This document shows, one piece after another, positions 17,556 to 25,405 of a stretch of DNA of 64,000 nucleotides. A program made the translations under genes and the position numbers. Source of the DNA: Bin103 sp002238925 (GTDB taxonomy: Bacteria; Spirochaetota; Spirochaetia; SZUA-6; Bin103). The stretch is taken from positions 1,798,001 to 1,862,000 of the forward strand of contig OZ242313.1 in NCBI GenBank assembly GCA_965208065.1, written 5' to 3'. The first letter of the stretch is position 1. Every line of letters begins with the position of its first letter. Below the pieces are notes generated by a model. The model saw nothing but the letters and a program-made list of their open reading frames with translations. It made no database searches and was not told where the DNA came from.

Positions 17556-18856
17556 TATGACCGATCGCCGGCCTGCCGGCGCCGTGCCACGCGCGGATCG
17601 GCCACTCCGAAGCGCAGCAGCAGCCAGCCGGCGAGCGACAGCACCACGCCGGCGGCGAACACCGGCCGATAGTTGACCGTGTCGATGAGCCAGCCGCCGG
17701 CGACCGGCGCCGCCAGCGCGGGCGCGGCCAGCAGGGTGGTGGTCAACGCCGTGTAGGTGGCCACGCGGCCGGCGGAGCCAAGGTCCATTGCCATGCTCGG
17801 GCGCGACACCTTGATGCCGGAGTCGGACAGGGCGAGCAGGGCGAACGCGGCATACATCCATGCCGCCGCCGGGGCCAGCAGCACCACCACCCCGGCCGCC
17901 GCGCACAGCAGGGCGGCCACCTCGATAGCCGCGCGGTGGCCGAAGCGGTCGCCCCACCAACCGAGCAGGGGCGTGCCGACGGCCTGGCTGGCCAGCGCCA
18001 CTACGGTCAGGGTGGCGGCGAACGCATCGCTGACGGCGAACGCTTCGCGCGCGTAGATCACGTAGAACGTTACGCCGAGGGCGCCGAAGATCACCAGCAA
18101 CTGGCTGAGCAGAAAGCGGGCAAAGTTGTGATCGCCGCGCAGCACGGCCGGGAGTTCGCGCAGGTAGGCGCCCAGCCGCACGCGCGCCCGCTCGGGGGTG
18201 CTCGCCGGTTCACGGTTGAAGGTCAGGAAGGTCCACGAGATCGCCTGCCCGCCGAAGGCAAGCAGGAAGCAGACGCCAAACGACAGCGGGTATGGCACCG
18301 TGTCCAGAATGTGCCGCGCCAGCAATGCGCCGGCGGCGCCCATCAGCGCGCCGATGGCGGCGCCGAGGCCGAACATCATCCCCTTGCGGTCGGGGTGAAT
18401 CACCTTGGCAAGCATGGCGCGCCATGCCGGCGACGCGATCCCGACCGCGCCCTGGCCGACCAGCAGCATGGTCACCAGGAAAGCGTAGGAAAACCACGGC
18501 GGAGCGACCGGCCACAGCACGATGCCGACGCCGAGTACCAGCCACGGCACGCGCTCGAACACGCTGATGCGCACGATCCACGGCTTCTTGCGCTCCAGGG
18601 ATTCGGCGCGCGCGGCCATGAGGAGCTGCGGCACGTGCGAGGCGGCCAGGTAGATGGCCGGGATCAGCCCGATCAGCATCCGCGACTCGGTGAGGTAGCT
18701 GACGTACAGCGGCAGGATGGTGGAGATGAACACGAAGCTGCCGGCCAGGTGCACGAACGACAGGTCGCCGATGTTGACCCAGAAGTTCCACGGCATGTGG
18801 CGGCGGATGTACTCCCGGTAGGCCGGGTCGGTAGGGGAGTTGGGGGAGTGGCTCAC
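17555..18856 (-). CDS. MFS transporter
   Basis: A 433-residue major facilitator protein with about twelve transmembrane segments, including the GWWGDRFGHRAA loop signature in the second half and ESLERKKPWIVR in the first. A charged N-terminal stretch (YREYIRRHMPWNFWVNIGD) precedes helix 1. It lies 13 bases after the Gfo/Idh/MocA gene and is coupled through TAATG to the propeller gene. The arrangement suggests import of a sugar or sugar acid that the neighbouring enzymes process. The substrate is unknown. Confidence 0.82.
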   Translation of the reverse strand: MSHSPNSPTDPAYREYIRRHMPWNFWVNIGDLSFVHLAGSFVFISTILPLYVSYLTESRMLIGLIPAIYLAASHVPQLLMAARAESLERKKPWIVRISVFERVPWLVLGVGIVLWPVAPPWFSYAFLVTMLLVGQGAVGIASPAWRAMLAKVIHPDRKGMMFGLGAAIGALMGAAGALLARHILDTVPYPLSFGVCFLLAFGGQAISWTFLTFNREPASTPERARVRLGAYLRELPAVLRGDHNFARFLLSQLLVIFGALGVTFYVIYAREAFAVSDAFAATLTVVALASQAVGTPLLGWWGDRFGHRAAIEVAALLCAAAGVVVLLAPAAAWMYAAFALLALSDSGIKVSRPSMAMDLGSAGRVATYTALTTTLLAAPALAAPVAGGWLIDTVNYRPVFAAGVVLSLAGWLLLRFGVADPRVARRRQAGDRS

Positions 18857-18869
18857 GCCGCGGGCTCGA

Positions 18870-20045
18870 TCAGCCGGTCACCGTCTCCCAGGAGCCGCTG
18901 TCCCAGGAGCGCGCCACCGCCTGCTGCACGCGCGCCACCGCCGCGGCAGCGGCCAGCGACCCGCGCGCCGGCGTGCCGGCGGCCACCGCGGTCAGGAACT
19001 CCGCGAGTTCGATGGTGAGGGTGTCGTCGTAGCCAATGCCGATGCCGGCGCCCGGGTTGAAGCGCCCGTGGTCGGGGTGCTGCGGTCCGGCGATGGCGGT
19101 GGTGAAGCCGTCGCCGGCCGCGCCGGCCGCGCCGTCCTCGCCGGCCAGGCGTACCTGCAGCTCGTTGAGGCGCTCGAAGTCCCACGCCAGGGCGCCGCGC
19201 CGCCCGTTGACCTCGAACGCCATCTGGCACTCGGGTCCGAATATCACCCGGCACGCCTCCAGGGTGCCGCGCGCGCCGCCGGCGAACTCGACCAGCATGC
19301 CGACGTAGTCCTCGTTGCTGACCGGGCCGGTGGGGCCGCCCGCCCTGGCGGAGAAGTGGGTGCCCTCGCCGGGCGTGGCCAGCGGACGTTCGGCGATAAA
19401 GGTGTGCCGCTGGCTTACCACCCGCCGGATCGGCCCGGCGATGTAGTGCGCGGTGTCGACCACGTGCGAGATCAGGTCGGCCAGGGTGCCGCTGCCGGCC
19501 TGCTCGCGCTGGAAGCGCCACGACAGCACGCCGTTCGGGTCGCGCCCGTAGCCGCTGAAGAAGCGCCCGCGGTAGTGGGTCAGCTCGCCGAGCTTGCCGC
19601 CGGCGATCAGCCGCCGGGCATGCTGCACCATTGGCGCAAACACGTAGTTGTAGCCCACGCCGCTGACGATGCCGGCGCGCTCGGCCGCCGCCGCCACCGC
19701 CAGCGTCTCCTCCGGGCTGCGTCCTACCGGCTTTTCGCAGAACACGTGCTTGCCGGCCGCGATCGCCGCCTCCGCCATGGTGCGGTGCAGGAAGTTGGGC
19801 GCCGTGATGTCGACGATGTCGACATCCGCAGCGGCGACCGCCTCGCGCCAGTCGGCGGTGGTGCGGGCAAACCCGTAGTCACGCTGTGCGGCCTCCCGGC
19901 GGCCGTCGACCTCGTCCGCGCACACCACCAGCCGCGGCTCCAGGCCGCGGTCGGCGAACCGATGCCGTGCCTGCAGATAGGCGCGGCTGTGCGCGGCCCC
20001 CATCCAGCCCATGCCAATGACTGCGATGCCAAGCGTCCGACTCAT
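18870..20045 (-). CDS. Gfo/Idh/MocA-family oxidoreductase
   Basis: A 391-residue NAD(P)-dependent dehydrogenase of the glucose-fructose oxidoreductase/inositol dehydrogenase family. The Rossmann start is AVIGMGWMGAAHSRAY, and the catalytic-loop EKP is present in HVFCEKPVG. The C-terminal alpha/beta domain contains the WRFQREQAGSGTLADLISHVVD segment, where the His-Asp pair is expected. The ATG at 20045 is six bases from TATACC on the complement, with no ribosome site, so translation may start at the transcript end. First gene of the leftward sugar cluster. Confidence 0.9.
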   Translation of the reverse strand: MSRTLGIAVIGMGWMGAAHSRAYLQARHRFADRGLEPRLVVCADEVDGRREAAQRDYGFARTTADWREAVAAADVDIVDITAPNFLHRTMAEAAIAAGKHVFCEKPVGRSPEETLAVAAAAERAGIVSGVGYNYVFAPMVQHARRLIAGGKLGELTHYRGRFFSGYGRDPNGVLSWRFQREQAGSGTLADLISHVVDTAHYIAGPIRRVVSQRHTFIAERPLATPGEGTHFSARAGGPTGPVSNEDYVGMLVEFAGGARGTLEACRVIFGPECQMAFEVNGRRGALAWDFERLNELQVRLAGEDGAAGAAGDGFTTAIAGPQHPDHGRFNPGAGIGIGYDDTLTIELAEFLTAVAAGTPARGSLAAAAAVARVQQAVARSWDSGSWETVTG

Positions 20046-20051
20046 TGCAGC

Positions 20052-20059
20052 GGTATAAT
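20052..20059. promoter_or_regulatory. Overlapping divergent -10 elements between two oxidoreductase genes
   Basis: GGTATAAT reads TATAAT on the plus strand (20054-20059), a perfect -10 hexamer, and TATACC on the complement (20052-20057). The plus element would start a transcript near 20066, 28 bases before the ATG at 20094. The complement element lies six bases from the leftward ATG at 20045. The two promoters would therefore compete for one site. No good -35 was found for either direction. Confidence 0.45.
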
Positions 20060-20093
20060 CGCACATTACGGCGGATGGGAACTGGCGTATGCT

Positions 20094-21044
20094 ATGGGTG
20101 TGGAAGCGGAACTGAGGGTAGGGCTTGTGGGCTGCGGGCCGCGCGGCCTGGGGCATGCGCGTATCGTGGCGCAGTTGCCGGATGCGCGGCTGGAGGCGGT
20201 GTGCGATCCGCTGGCTGCGCCGCGCGACAGGTTGGCGGACGAACTCGGTATCGGGCGCCGCTACGAGCGGATCGAGCAGATGCTGGAGGACGCGGGGCTG
20301 GATGCGGTGCTGATCAACGTGCCGCCGCACCTGAACGCGGCGGCGGCAATGGTGTGCCTGGAGGCCGGGGTGGATACCCTGGTGGAGAAGCCGCCGGGGC
20401 TGTACGCCGCCGAGACCCGGGCCCTGCGCGCTGCGGCGGCACGCAACGGTGCGCGCTGCATGGTGGCTTTCAATCGCCGCTTCAACCCGCTGATCGCGGA
20501 GGCGAAGCGCCGGGTTGCCGAGCGTGGGCCGTTGGTGACGGTGGTGGGCGAGTTCCACAAGAACCTGGTCGACATCGAGCGGCAGGGCAGGATTGCCGAG
20601 CCGACCCTGGAGCGGTTCTTCTACGAGACGCCGATCCACGCCCTGGACTGTGTGCGCTGGCTGGCCGGCGCCCCGGTGCGGGAGGTGCACGGCGTGTCGC
20701 GGCGGGCGGTGTCCCGCCATCGCGACGCGTTCGGGGCGCTGATGCAGTGCGAGAACGGCTGCATCGTGCACCTGGTGGCCAACATCACCAGCGGCGCGCG
20801 GCTGGAGCGGTACGAGATCCACGGGGCCGGCATCTCTGCCTACCTGGAGGGGGTGAGCCGCGGCCACTTGGTGGTGGACGGCGAGGTGACCAAACTCACC
20901 GGCAACGGCGCCGGCAGCACCGAGGCGCAGGACCGTTACTTCCTGGACTGCATCCGCAACGAGCGGCCCATCGGGCCGCCGGCGTGCGACCTGGACGAGG
21001 CGGTCGCCACGATGGAGCTGATGGCCGCGATTCACGGCGACTGA
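20094..21044 (+). CDS. Gfo/Idh/MocA-family oxidoreductase (second copy, divergent)
   Basis: A 316-residue member of the same dehydrogenase family. It has the nucleotide-binding start GLVGCGPRGLGHARIV, the conserved EKP in TLVEKPPGLYAA, and FNRRFNPL after it. The substrate-domain segment FFYETPIHALDCVRWLAG contains the His-xxx-Asp positions expected for catalysis. It is only distantly similar to the leftward paralogue. ATG at 20094 follows a perfect TATAAT by 34 bases. Its neighbours suggest a role in sugar or cyclitol oxidation, but the substrate is unknown. Confidence 0.88.
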   Translation: MGVEAELRVGLVGCGPRGLGHARIVAQLPDARLEAVCDPLAAPRDRLADELGIGRRYERIEQMLEDAGLDAVLINVPPHLNAAAAMVCLEAGVDTLVEKPPGLYAAETRALRAAAARNGARCMVAFNRRFNPLIAEAKRRVAERGPLVTVVGEFHKNLVDIERQGRIAEPTLERFFYETPIHALDCVRWLAGAPVREVHGVSRRAVSRHRDAFGALMQCENGCIVHLVANITSGARLERYEIHGAGISAYLEGVSRGHLVVDGEVTKLTGNGAGSTEAQDRYFLDCIRNERPIGPPACDLDEAVATMELMAAIHGD

Positions 21045-21170
21045 CCCCGGCGCCGCGCCCGCACAAGCAGCGCAGAGCGGCCGGCACGCCCCGGTGCGAT
21101 CGGCGCGCAGGCGCGCGGGTCCGCGGCAGGCCAGGCCGCGTGAGCGGCGCGTCTCGGGTGCCGCCGCCGG

Positions 21171-22931
21171 TCAGCGCGCGGCGGCGACTGCCACCGGTTC
21201 GACCGCGGCGACGCCGGCGGGAACCGGTGCCGGGGGCGCGGCGCCCTGCGCGGCAGCGCCCTGCGCGGCGATGCTGCGGTTGAGCGCGGAGATGAGCGCC
21301 AGCGCCGACGCCTTGGCGATGTTCGGGTGGGTGCCGGCGCCGAAGCACTGCACCCCGTTGCCGGCAGCGATCTGGATGTAGGCGATGGCGGTGGAGTCGG
21401 TGCCCTGGCCCAGAGAGTGCTCGGAGTAGTGGGTGAGGCGGAAATCGGCCAGACCCGCCGCGGCGAGGGCGTCCTTGAGCGCGTCGATCGGGCCGTTGCC
21501 GGTTCCCTCCAGCCGCATCTCGGTGCCATCCCGGGCGATGGTCAGTACGCCGTCCATGCGCGAGCTGTCGTTGGCAGCGGTGGCGATGGCGTAGTCGATA
21601 AACCGCACCGGCTCACTGGCGTCCAGGTACTCGTCCTGGAATGCCCGCCAGATCTCCTGCGCCTCCACCTCGCGTCCGGTGCGGTCGGTGAGCTCCTGCA
21701 CCACCTGGCCGAACTCCGGCTGCATCGTCTTGGGTAGCAGGCAGCCGAACTCGGTCTCCATCACGTACGCCACGCCGCCCTTGCCGGACTGCGAGTTGAT
21801 GCGGATGATCGCCTGGTAGGAGCGCCCAACGTCGGTGGGGTCGATCGGCAGGTAGGGTACCGCCCACCGGTCGCCCGATCCGTTGCCCTGCGCCGTCATG
21901 CCCTTGTTGATGGCGTCCTGGTGCGAGCCGGAGAACGCGGTGAACACCAACTCCCCGGCATAGGGGTGGCGGGCGCCCACCGGAATGTCGGTACAGTAGT
22001 CGGACACCTCGATCAGGCGGCTCAGGTCGTGCAGGTCGAGCCCGGGATCCACCCCCTGGGTGTACAGGTTGAGCCCGACGGTGACGATGTCCACGTTGCC
22101 GGTGCGCTCGCCGTTGCCGAACAGAGTGCCTTCCACCCGCTCGGCCCCGGCCATCAGGCCCAGCTCGGTGGCAGCCACGCCGGTGCCGCGGTCGTTGTGG
22201 GTATGCAGGCTGAGGATGATGCTGTCGCGGCGCTGCACGTGGCGCAGGAACCACTCGATCTGGTCCGCGTACACGTTGGGGGTGGCCAGTTCCACGGTGG
22301 CGGGCAGGTTGATGATGATGGGGCGGTCGGGGCTCGGATCCCACGCTTCGATCACCGCGTCGCAGATCTCCACCGAGAAGTCCAGTTCGGTGCCGGTGAA
22401 GCTCTCCGGCGAATACTCGTACAGCACGTCAGTGTCAGTGCGGTCCGCCAGCTCGCGCACCAGCCGGGTGCCGTCCACGGCAATGGCGCGGATCTCCGCA
22501 CGGTTCATGCCGAATACCACGCGCCGCTGCAGCGTGGAGGTGGAGTTGTACAGGTGCACGATTGCCCGCGGTGTGCCCTCGATCGCCTCGAAGGTGCGCC
22601 GGATCAGGTGGTCGCGCGCCTGGGTGAGCACCTGCGGGTAGACGCCGTCCGGGATCAGGCCGCGCTCGATCAGGGTGCGCGTGAACTCGAATTCGACCGC
22701 GGCGGCGGACGGAAACCCGATCTCGATATGCTTGAAGCCGATGTCGGTCAGGAGATTGAACATGCGCAGTTTCTGCTCCAGGTTCATCGGGTTGATCAGC
22801 GCCTGGTTGCCGTCGCGCAGATCGACGCTGCACCAGGTCGGCGCCTGCTCGATGGTCCGGTTCGGCCACCGGCGGTCGGGCAGGTCGATAACGGGAAAGG
22901 GTTGGTACTTGGTGATCGTTCCTCGCTGCAT
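21171..22931 (-). CDS. leuA: 2-Isopropylmalate synthase
   Basis: LeuA condenses acetyl-CoA with 2-oxoisovalerate, the first step of leucine synthesis. The 586-residue protein is the type-2 (actinobacterial-like) form: SVDLRDGNQALINPM near residue 40 holds the catalytic Arg and metal Asp, SLHTHNDRGTGVAA holds the metal-binding His pair, and the C-terminal domain (DALAAAGLADFRLTHYSEHSL) is the leucine-sensing regulatory domain. AAGGAG stands six bases before ATG 22931. The C-terminus ends in an Ala/Pro-rich tail. A complete leucine attenuator precedes the gene. No leuB/C/D gene lies alongside. Confidence 0.96.
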   Translation of the reverse strand: MQRGTITKYQPFPVIDLPDRRWPNRTIEQAPTWCSVDLRDGNQALINPMNLEQKLRMFNLLTDIGFKHIEIGFPSAAAVEFEFTRTLIERGLIPDGVYPQVLTQARDHLIRRTFEAIEGTPRAIVHLYNSTSTLQRRVVFGMNRAEIRAIAVDGTRLVRELADRTDTDVLYEYSPESFTGTELDFSVEICDAVIEAWDPSPDRPIIINLPATVELATPNVYADQIEWFLRHVQRRDSIILSLHTHNDRGTGVAATELGLMAGAERVEGTLFGNGERTGNVDIVTVGLNLYTQGVDPGLDLHDLSRLIEVSDYCTDIPVGARHPYAGELVFTAFSGSHQDAINKGMTAQGNGSGDRWAVPYLPIDPTDVGRSYQAIIRINSQSGKGGVAYVMETEFGCLLPKTMQPEFGQVVQELTDRTGREVEAQEIWRAFQDEYLDASEPVRFIDYAIATAANDSSRMDGVLTIARDGTEMRLEGTGNGPIDALKDALAAAGLADFRLTHYSEHSLGQGTDSTAIAYIQIAAGNGVQCFGAGTHPNIAKASALALISALNRSIAAQGAAAQGAAPPAPVPAGVAAVEPVAVAAAR

Positions 22932-22969
22932 GGTTCTCTCCTTATTTCTTCCTTCGGCGAAAAATGGCG

Positions 22970-23022
22970 AAAAAAAAGCCCAGGACCGCAGTTGATCCTC
23001 AAATCAACTGTGAGCCTGGGCT
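22970..23022 (-). terminator. Attenuator terminator upstream of leuA
   Basis: On the complement, AGCCCAGG (23015-23022) pairs with CCTGGGCT (22977-22984) and an inner CAGTTGAT (22989-22996) pairs with ATCAACTG (23003-23010) around a 6-base loop. Seven U residues (22970-22976) follow at once, making a textbook intrinsic terminator between the leader peptide and leuA. The 5' arm can instead pair with 23078-23084, which lies just after the leucine codons of the leader, giving an antiterminator. Leucine shortage would stall the ribosome on those codons and allow leuA transcription. Confidence 0.88.
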
Positions 23023-23045
23023 GCGGCTTTGCTCTTCGCCGTCCG

Positions 23046-23141
23046 CTACATGCGGTCCCCGGTGGAGCATGCGACAACCCAGGCCCGTAGGCCCAGTAGG
23101 GTGAGAAGCAGGTTGAGTAGCAGTTGCCGCCGCATGTCCAT
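23046..23141 (-). CDS. leuL: leuA leader peptide (attenuation)
   Basis: A 31-codon frame whose residues 7-18 contain nine leucines (LLLNLLLTLLGL), encoded by a mix of CTG, CTC, CTT and the rare CTA. It ends 23 bases before the terminator hairpin of leuA. Codons 20-21 (23079-23084) together with 23078 form a 7-base segment perfectly complementary to 23014-23020, the 5' arm of the terminator. Ribosome stalling at the leucine codons leaves this segment free, which is the classical mechanism known for leu, trp and his operons. There is no strong ribosome site. The composition and placement make this assignment firm although the peptide itself is not conserved. Confidence 0.85.
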   Translation of the reverse strand: MDMRRQLLLNLLLTLLGLRAWVVACSTGDRM

Positions 23142-23157
23142 ACCGAAGTCCGCACCT

Positions 23158-23187
23158 AACCTACAACAACCCGCAACGACATGACAA
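23158..23187 (-). promoter_or_regulatory. Probable promoter of the leuL-leuA transcript
   Basis: On the complement TTGTCA (23182-23187) and TAGGTT (23158-23163) are separated by 18 bases and match sigma-70 -35 and -10 boxes at five and four positions. A start near 23151 would give a leader of about ten bases before the leader peptide ATG. The assignment rests on spacing and position. Confidence 0.45.
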
Positions 23188-23190
23188 GTG

Positions 23191-23219
23191 GGGCTGCATG
23201 CATGCAGCGCATGCAGCCC
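23191..23219. promoter_or_regulatory. Perfect 11-bp inverted repeat upstream of leuL
   Basis: GGGCTGCATGC (23191-23201) and GCATGCAGCCC (23209-23219) flank a 7-base spacer. The left part also forms a 16-bp perfect palindrome (23193-23208, GCTGCATG-CATGCAGC), so two alternative structures are possible. It sits just behind the leuL promoter and about 100 bases before the divergent ribbon-helix-helix-like gene. There is no U tract, so it looks like an operator rather than a terminator. Confidence 0.45.
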
Positions 23220-23325
23220 GAATCCATGGCGAACAGGGGCGTTGAATGCGCTGCCGTGTGGCTGGTAGACTGCGCTTCGCAGAGCATACCCGGACGGGGT
23301 GTGCGGTATTGAGGAGAGCATTTCA

Positions 23326-23655
23326 TTGTTGAAGAAGAGAGTCGAGGGGATCGTACACGGGGCGACCGACGTGGTTGCGGGAGCGTTGGACGCGCGGGCC
23401 AATTCGATTACGGTGCGCCCGGAAGACGAGAATCTGCAGCGGATTGACGAATTGGTCGAGGCGGAGGTGTTTGCCGACCGCTCTTCGGCGGCCACCTTTC
23501 TGGTCGCCGAAGGCGTCAAGGCGAATCCCGATATGTTCGCCAAGATTCAGGAAGGGTTTGCGGAAATCCGCAGGGTGAAGGAAGAACTGCGCAGCCTGCG
23601 CGGGGCCGACGCGGACGGCGACGGCGCGGAAGCCGAGGAGGCCGCGGAGTCGTAA
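23326..23655 (+). CDS. Ribbon-helix-helix-like small protein with acidic coiled tail
   Basis: About 109 residues. The segment NLQRIDELVEAEVFADRSSAATFLVAEGV (split here: NLQRIDELVEAEVFADRSSA, then ATFLVAEGV) has the pattern of a CopG/Arc-type ribbon-helix-helix, in which a short strand is followed by helices around an (S/R)RSxA turn. The C-terminal third is a charged helix (FAEIRRVKEELRSL) ending in an Asp/Glu-rich tail. I place the start at TTG 23326 because GAGGAG (23311-23316) lies nine bases ahead; GTG at 23299 is an upstream alternative. It may be a small DNA-binding protein, possibly recognising the palindrome upstream. No symbol can be given. Confidence 0.6.
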   Translation: MLKKRVEGIVHGATDVVAGALDARANSITVRPEDENLQRIDELVEAEVFADRSSAATFLVAEGVKANPDMFAKIQEGFAEIRRVKEELRSLRGADADGDGAEAEEAAES

Positions 23656-23698
23656 CCGCGACGCCCGGGGTTCGTCTCGGCCTGCTCCAGCGCCCGGC

Positions 23699-24649
23699 CT
23701 AGGCGGCGTGTTCCGACAGGTAGCGTTCCGCTTCCATGGCCGCCATGCAGCCGCTGCCGGCGGCGGTGACGGCCTGTCGGTAGATCTTGTCCTGCACGTC
23801 GCCGCAGGCGAACACGCCGGGCCGGCTGGTGGCGGTGGAGTTGCCGGGGGTAACCAGGTAGCCGGACTCGTCGGTTTCCAGTTGGCCGGCGAGGAACCCG
23901 GTGTTGGGCTCGTGCCCGATGGCGAAGAACAGGCCGCCCGCCTCCAGCTCGCTGTCCGCGCCGGTCTTCACGTTGGTGACCCGCACGCCGGCCACCAGGT
24001 CGTCTCCGAGCACCTCGCTGAGCACCGAGTCCCAAGACACGTCGATGGTGTCGTTGGCGAACACGCGTTGCTGCATTGCCTTGGAAGCGCGCATTTCGTT
24101 GCGGCGCACCAGCATGGTGACCCGGCTGGCGTACTTGGTGAGGAAGGTCGCTTCCTCGGCGGCCGTGTCGCCGCCGCCGACCACCACGAGGTGCTTGCCG
24201 CGAAACACCGGCAGGGCGCCGTCACACACCGCGCACGCCGATATGCCGCGCTGCCAGAGCCGTTCGGCGCCGTCCACGTACAGCCGCTTGGCGGTCGCAC
24301 CGGTGGCAATGATCACCGTACGGGCCGCCACTTGGGCGCCGCTGTCAGTGGTTACCCCATAGGGCGGCGCGCTCAGGTCGACCGCCTTCACCGTCTCGGT
24401 GACGATGCGGGCGCCGCTGCGTTCCGACTGCCGCCGCATCAGGTCCATCAGTTCGGGACCGCCAATGCCCGCCGGGAAGCCGGGGTAGTTCTCGACGTCG
24501 GTGGTGGTGGTGAGCTGACCGCCGGCGGCCACGCCGCCGGCCATGAACCCTTCGTACATCAGCGGCTCCAGCATGGCGCGCCCGGCATAGATGGCTGCCG
24601 TATGGCCCGCCGGGCCGGAGCCGATGATGACGCAGTTCTCTATCTTCAC
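23699..24649 (-). CDS. trxB: Thioredoxin-disulfide reductase
   Basis: TrxB transfers electrons from NADPH through FAD to thioredoxin. The 316-residue protein has the FAD-binding start CVIIGSGPAGHTAAIYAGRA, the redox-active CAVCDG at about residue 138, the NADPH-binding VVVGGGDTAAEEA, and the C-terminal FAD motif GVFACGDVQDKIYRQAVTAA. The start is GTG at 24649, 26 bases after the superoxide dismutase stop, so the two probably form one oxidative-stress operon. It would also support the thiol peroxidase encoded near 11 kb. Confidence 0.96.
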   Translation of the reverse strand: MKIENCVIIGSGPAGHTAAIYAGRAMLEPLMYEGFMAGGVAAGGQLTTTTDVENYPGFPAGIGGPELMDLMRRQSERSGARIVTETVKAVDLSAPPYGVTTDSGAQVAARTVIIATGATAKRLYVDGAERLWQRGISACAVCDGALPVFRGKHLVVVGGGDTAAEEATFLTKYASRVTMLVRRNEMRASKAMQQRVFANDTIDVSWDSVLSEVLGDDLVAGVRVTNVKTGADSELEAGGLFFAIGHEPNTGFLAGQLETDESGYLVTPGNSTATSRPGVFACGDVQDKIYRQAVTAAGSGCMAAMEAERYLSEHAA

Positions 24650-24675
24650 CGGACGACCTGTACCAGGAGGTTCAG

Positions 24676-25278
24676 CTAAGCCGAGAAGCGCTCGGCGACC
24701 GCGTCCCAGTTGATGACGTTGAAGAACGCGGCGATGTAGTCGGGACGCCGATTCTGGTAGTTCAGGTAGTAGGCGTGCTCCCACACGTCCATGCCCAGAA
24801 TCGGGGTGTCGCCCTGCATCAGCGGGCTGTCCTGGTTGGCGGTGCTGTACACGGCCACGCCGCCCTCGCCCTTCTTGACCAGCCACGCCCAGCCGCTGCC
24901 AAAACGGGTGGTGCCGGCCGCGGCAAACGCTTCCTTGAAGCCATCGAAACTGCCGCACGCCGCGTTGATGGCGTTGGCCAGGGCGCCGCTCGGCTCGCCG
25001 CCGCCGCCGGGGCCCATCACCGACCAGAACAGCGAGTGGTTGGCGTGGCCGCCGCCGTTGTTCTGCACCGCGGTGCGGATGTCGGCGGGCACCTGGGAGA
25101 TGTCGCGCATCAGCTTCTCGATGTCCCAGGTCTCGAACTCGGTGCCGGCCACCGCGGCGTTGAGATTGGTCACGTAGGTGGCGTGGTGCTTGTCATGGTG
25201 GATGGTCATGGTCTGCGCATCGATATGCGGCTCCAGGGCATCGTAGGCATAGGGCAGGGGAGGGGTCTCGAAGGCCAT
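24676..25278 (-). CDS. sodA: Superoxide dismutase (Mn/Fe family)
   Basis: A 200-residue cytoplasmic enzyme that dismutates superoxide. The four metal ligands are visible: the His in MTIHHDKHH, the His in NHSLFWSVM, and the Asp and His in GMDVWEHAYY. GGHANHSLFW and the Gln of ANQDSPLMQGDTPILG favour the manganese-type subset, but metal choice cannot be settled by eye. AAGGAG stands seven bases before the ATG, and a promoter-like pair lies upstream. It is the first gene of a sodA-trxB unit. Confidence 0.95.
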   Translation of the reverse strand: MAFETPPLPYAYDALEPHIDAQTMTIHHDKHHATYVTNLNAAVAGTEFETWDIEKLMRDISQVPADIRTAVQNNGGGHANHSLFWSVMGPGGGGEPSGALANAINAACGSFDGFKEAFAAAGTTRFGSGWAWLVKKGEGGVAVYSTANQDSPLMQGDTPILGMDVWEHAYYLNYQNRRPDYIAAFFNVINWDAVAERFSA

Positions 25279-25302
25279 GTGTTACTCCTTGTAACGCGTA
25301 GT

Positions 25303-25330
25303 TTATTAGGTGGGATTACCTCTCCGGCAA
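25303..25330 (-). promoter_or_regulatory. Probable sodA promoter
   Basis: On the complement TTGCCG (25325-25330) and TAATAA (25303-25308) are separated by 16 bases, close to sigma-70 boxes. The implied start site near 25296 leaves a leader of about 18 bases holding AAGGAG. TTAC-AAGGA-GTAA around the ribosome site is a small inverted repeat that might also be regulatory. Confidence 0.45.
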
Positions 25331-25405
25331 AGTACTATCGGCCCCCAAGGGGGTCAACCGTGCCGCCGTTGCCGCATCGCTGCCCAGCCATCGGGATGGC
25401 GGGAT

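Noticed and set aside
20046..21035. Long leftward extension of the Gfo/Idh/MocA gene
   Set aside because: The Rossmann start begins just after ATG 20045; the extension is the shadow of the divergent oxidoreductase.
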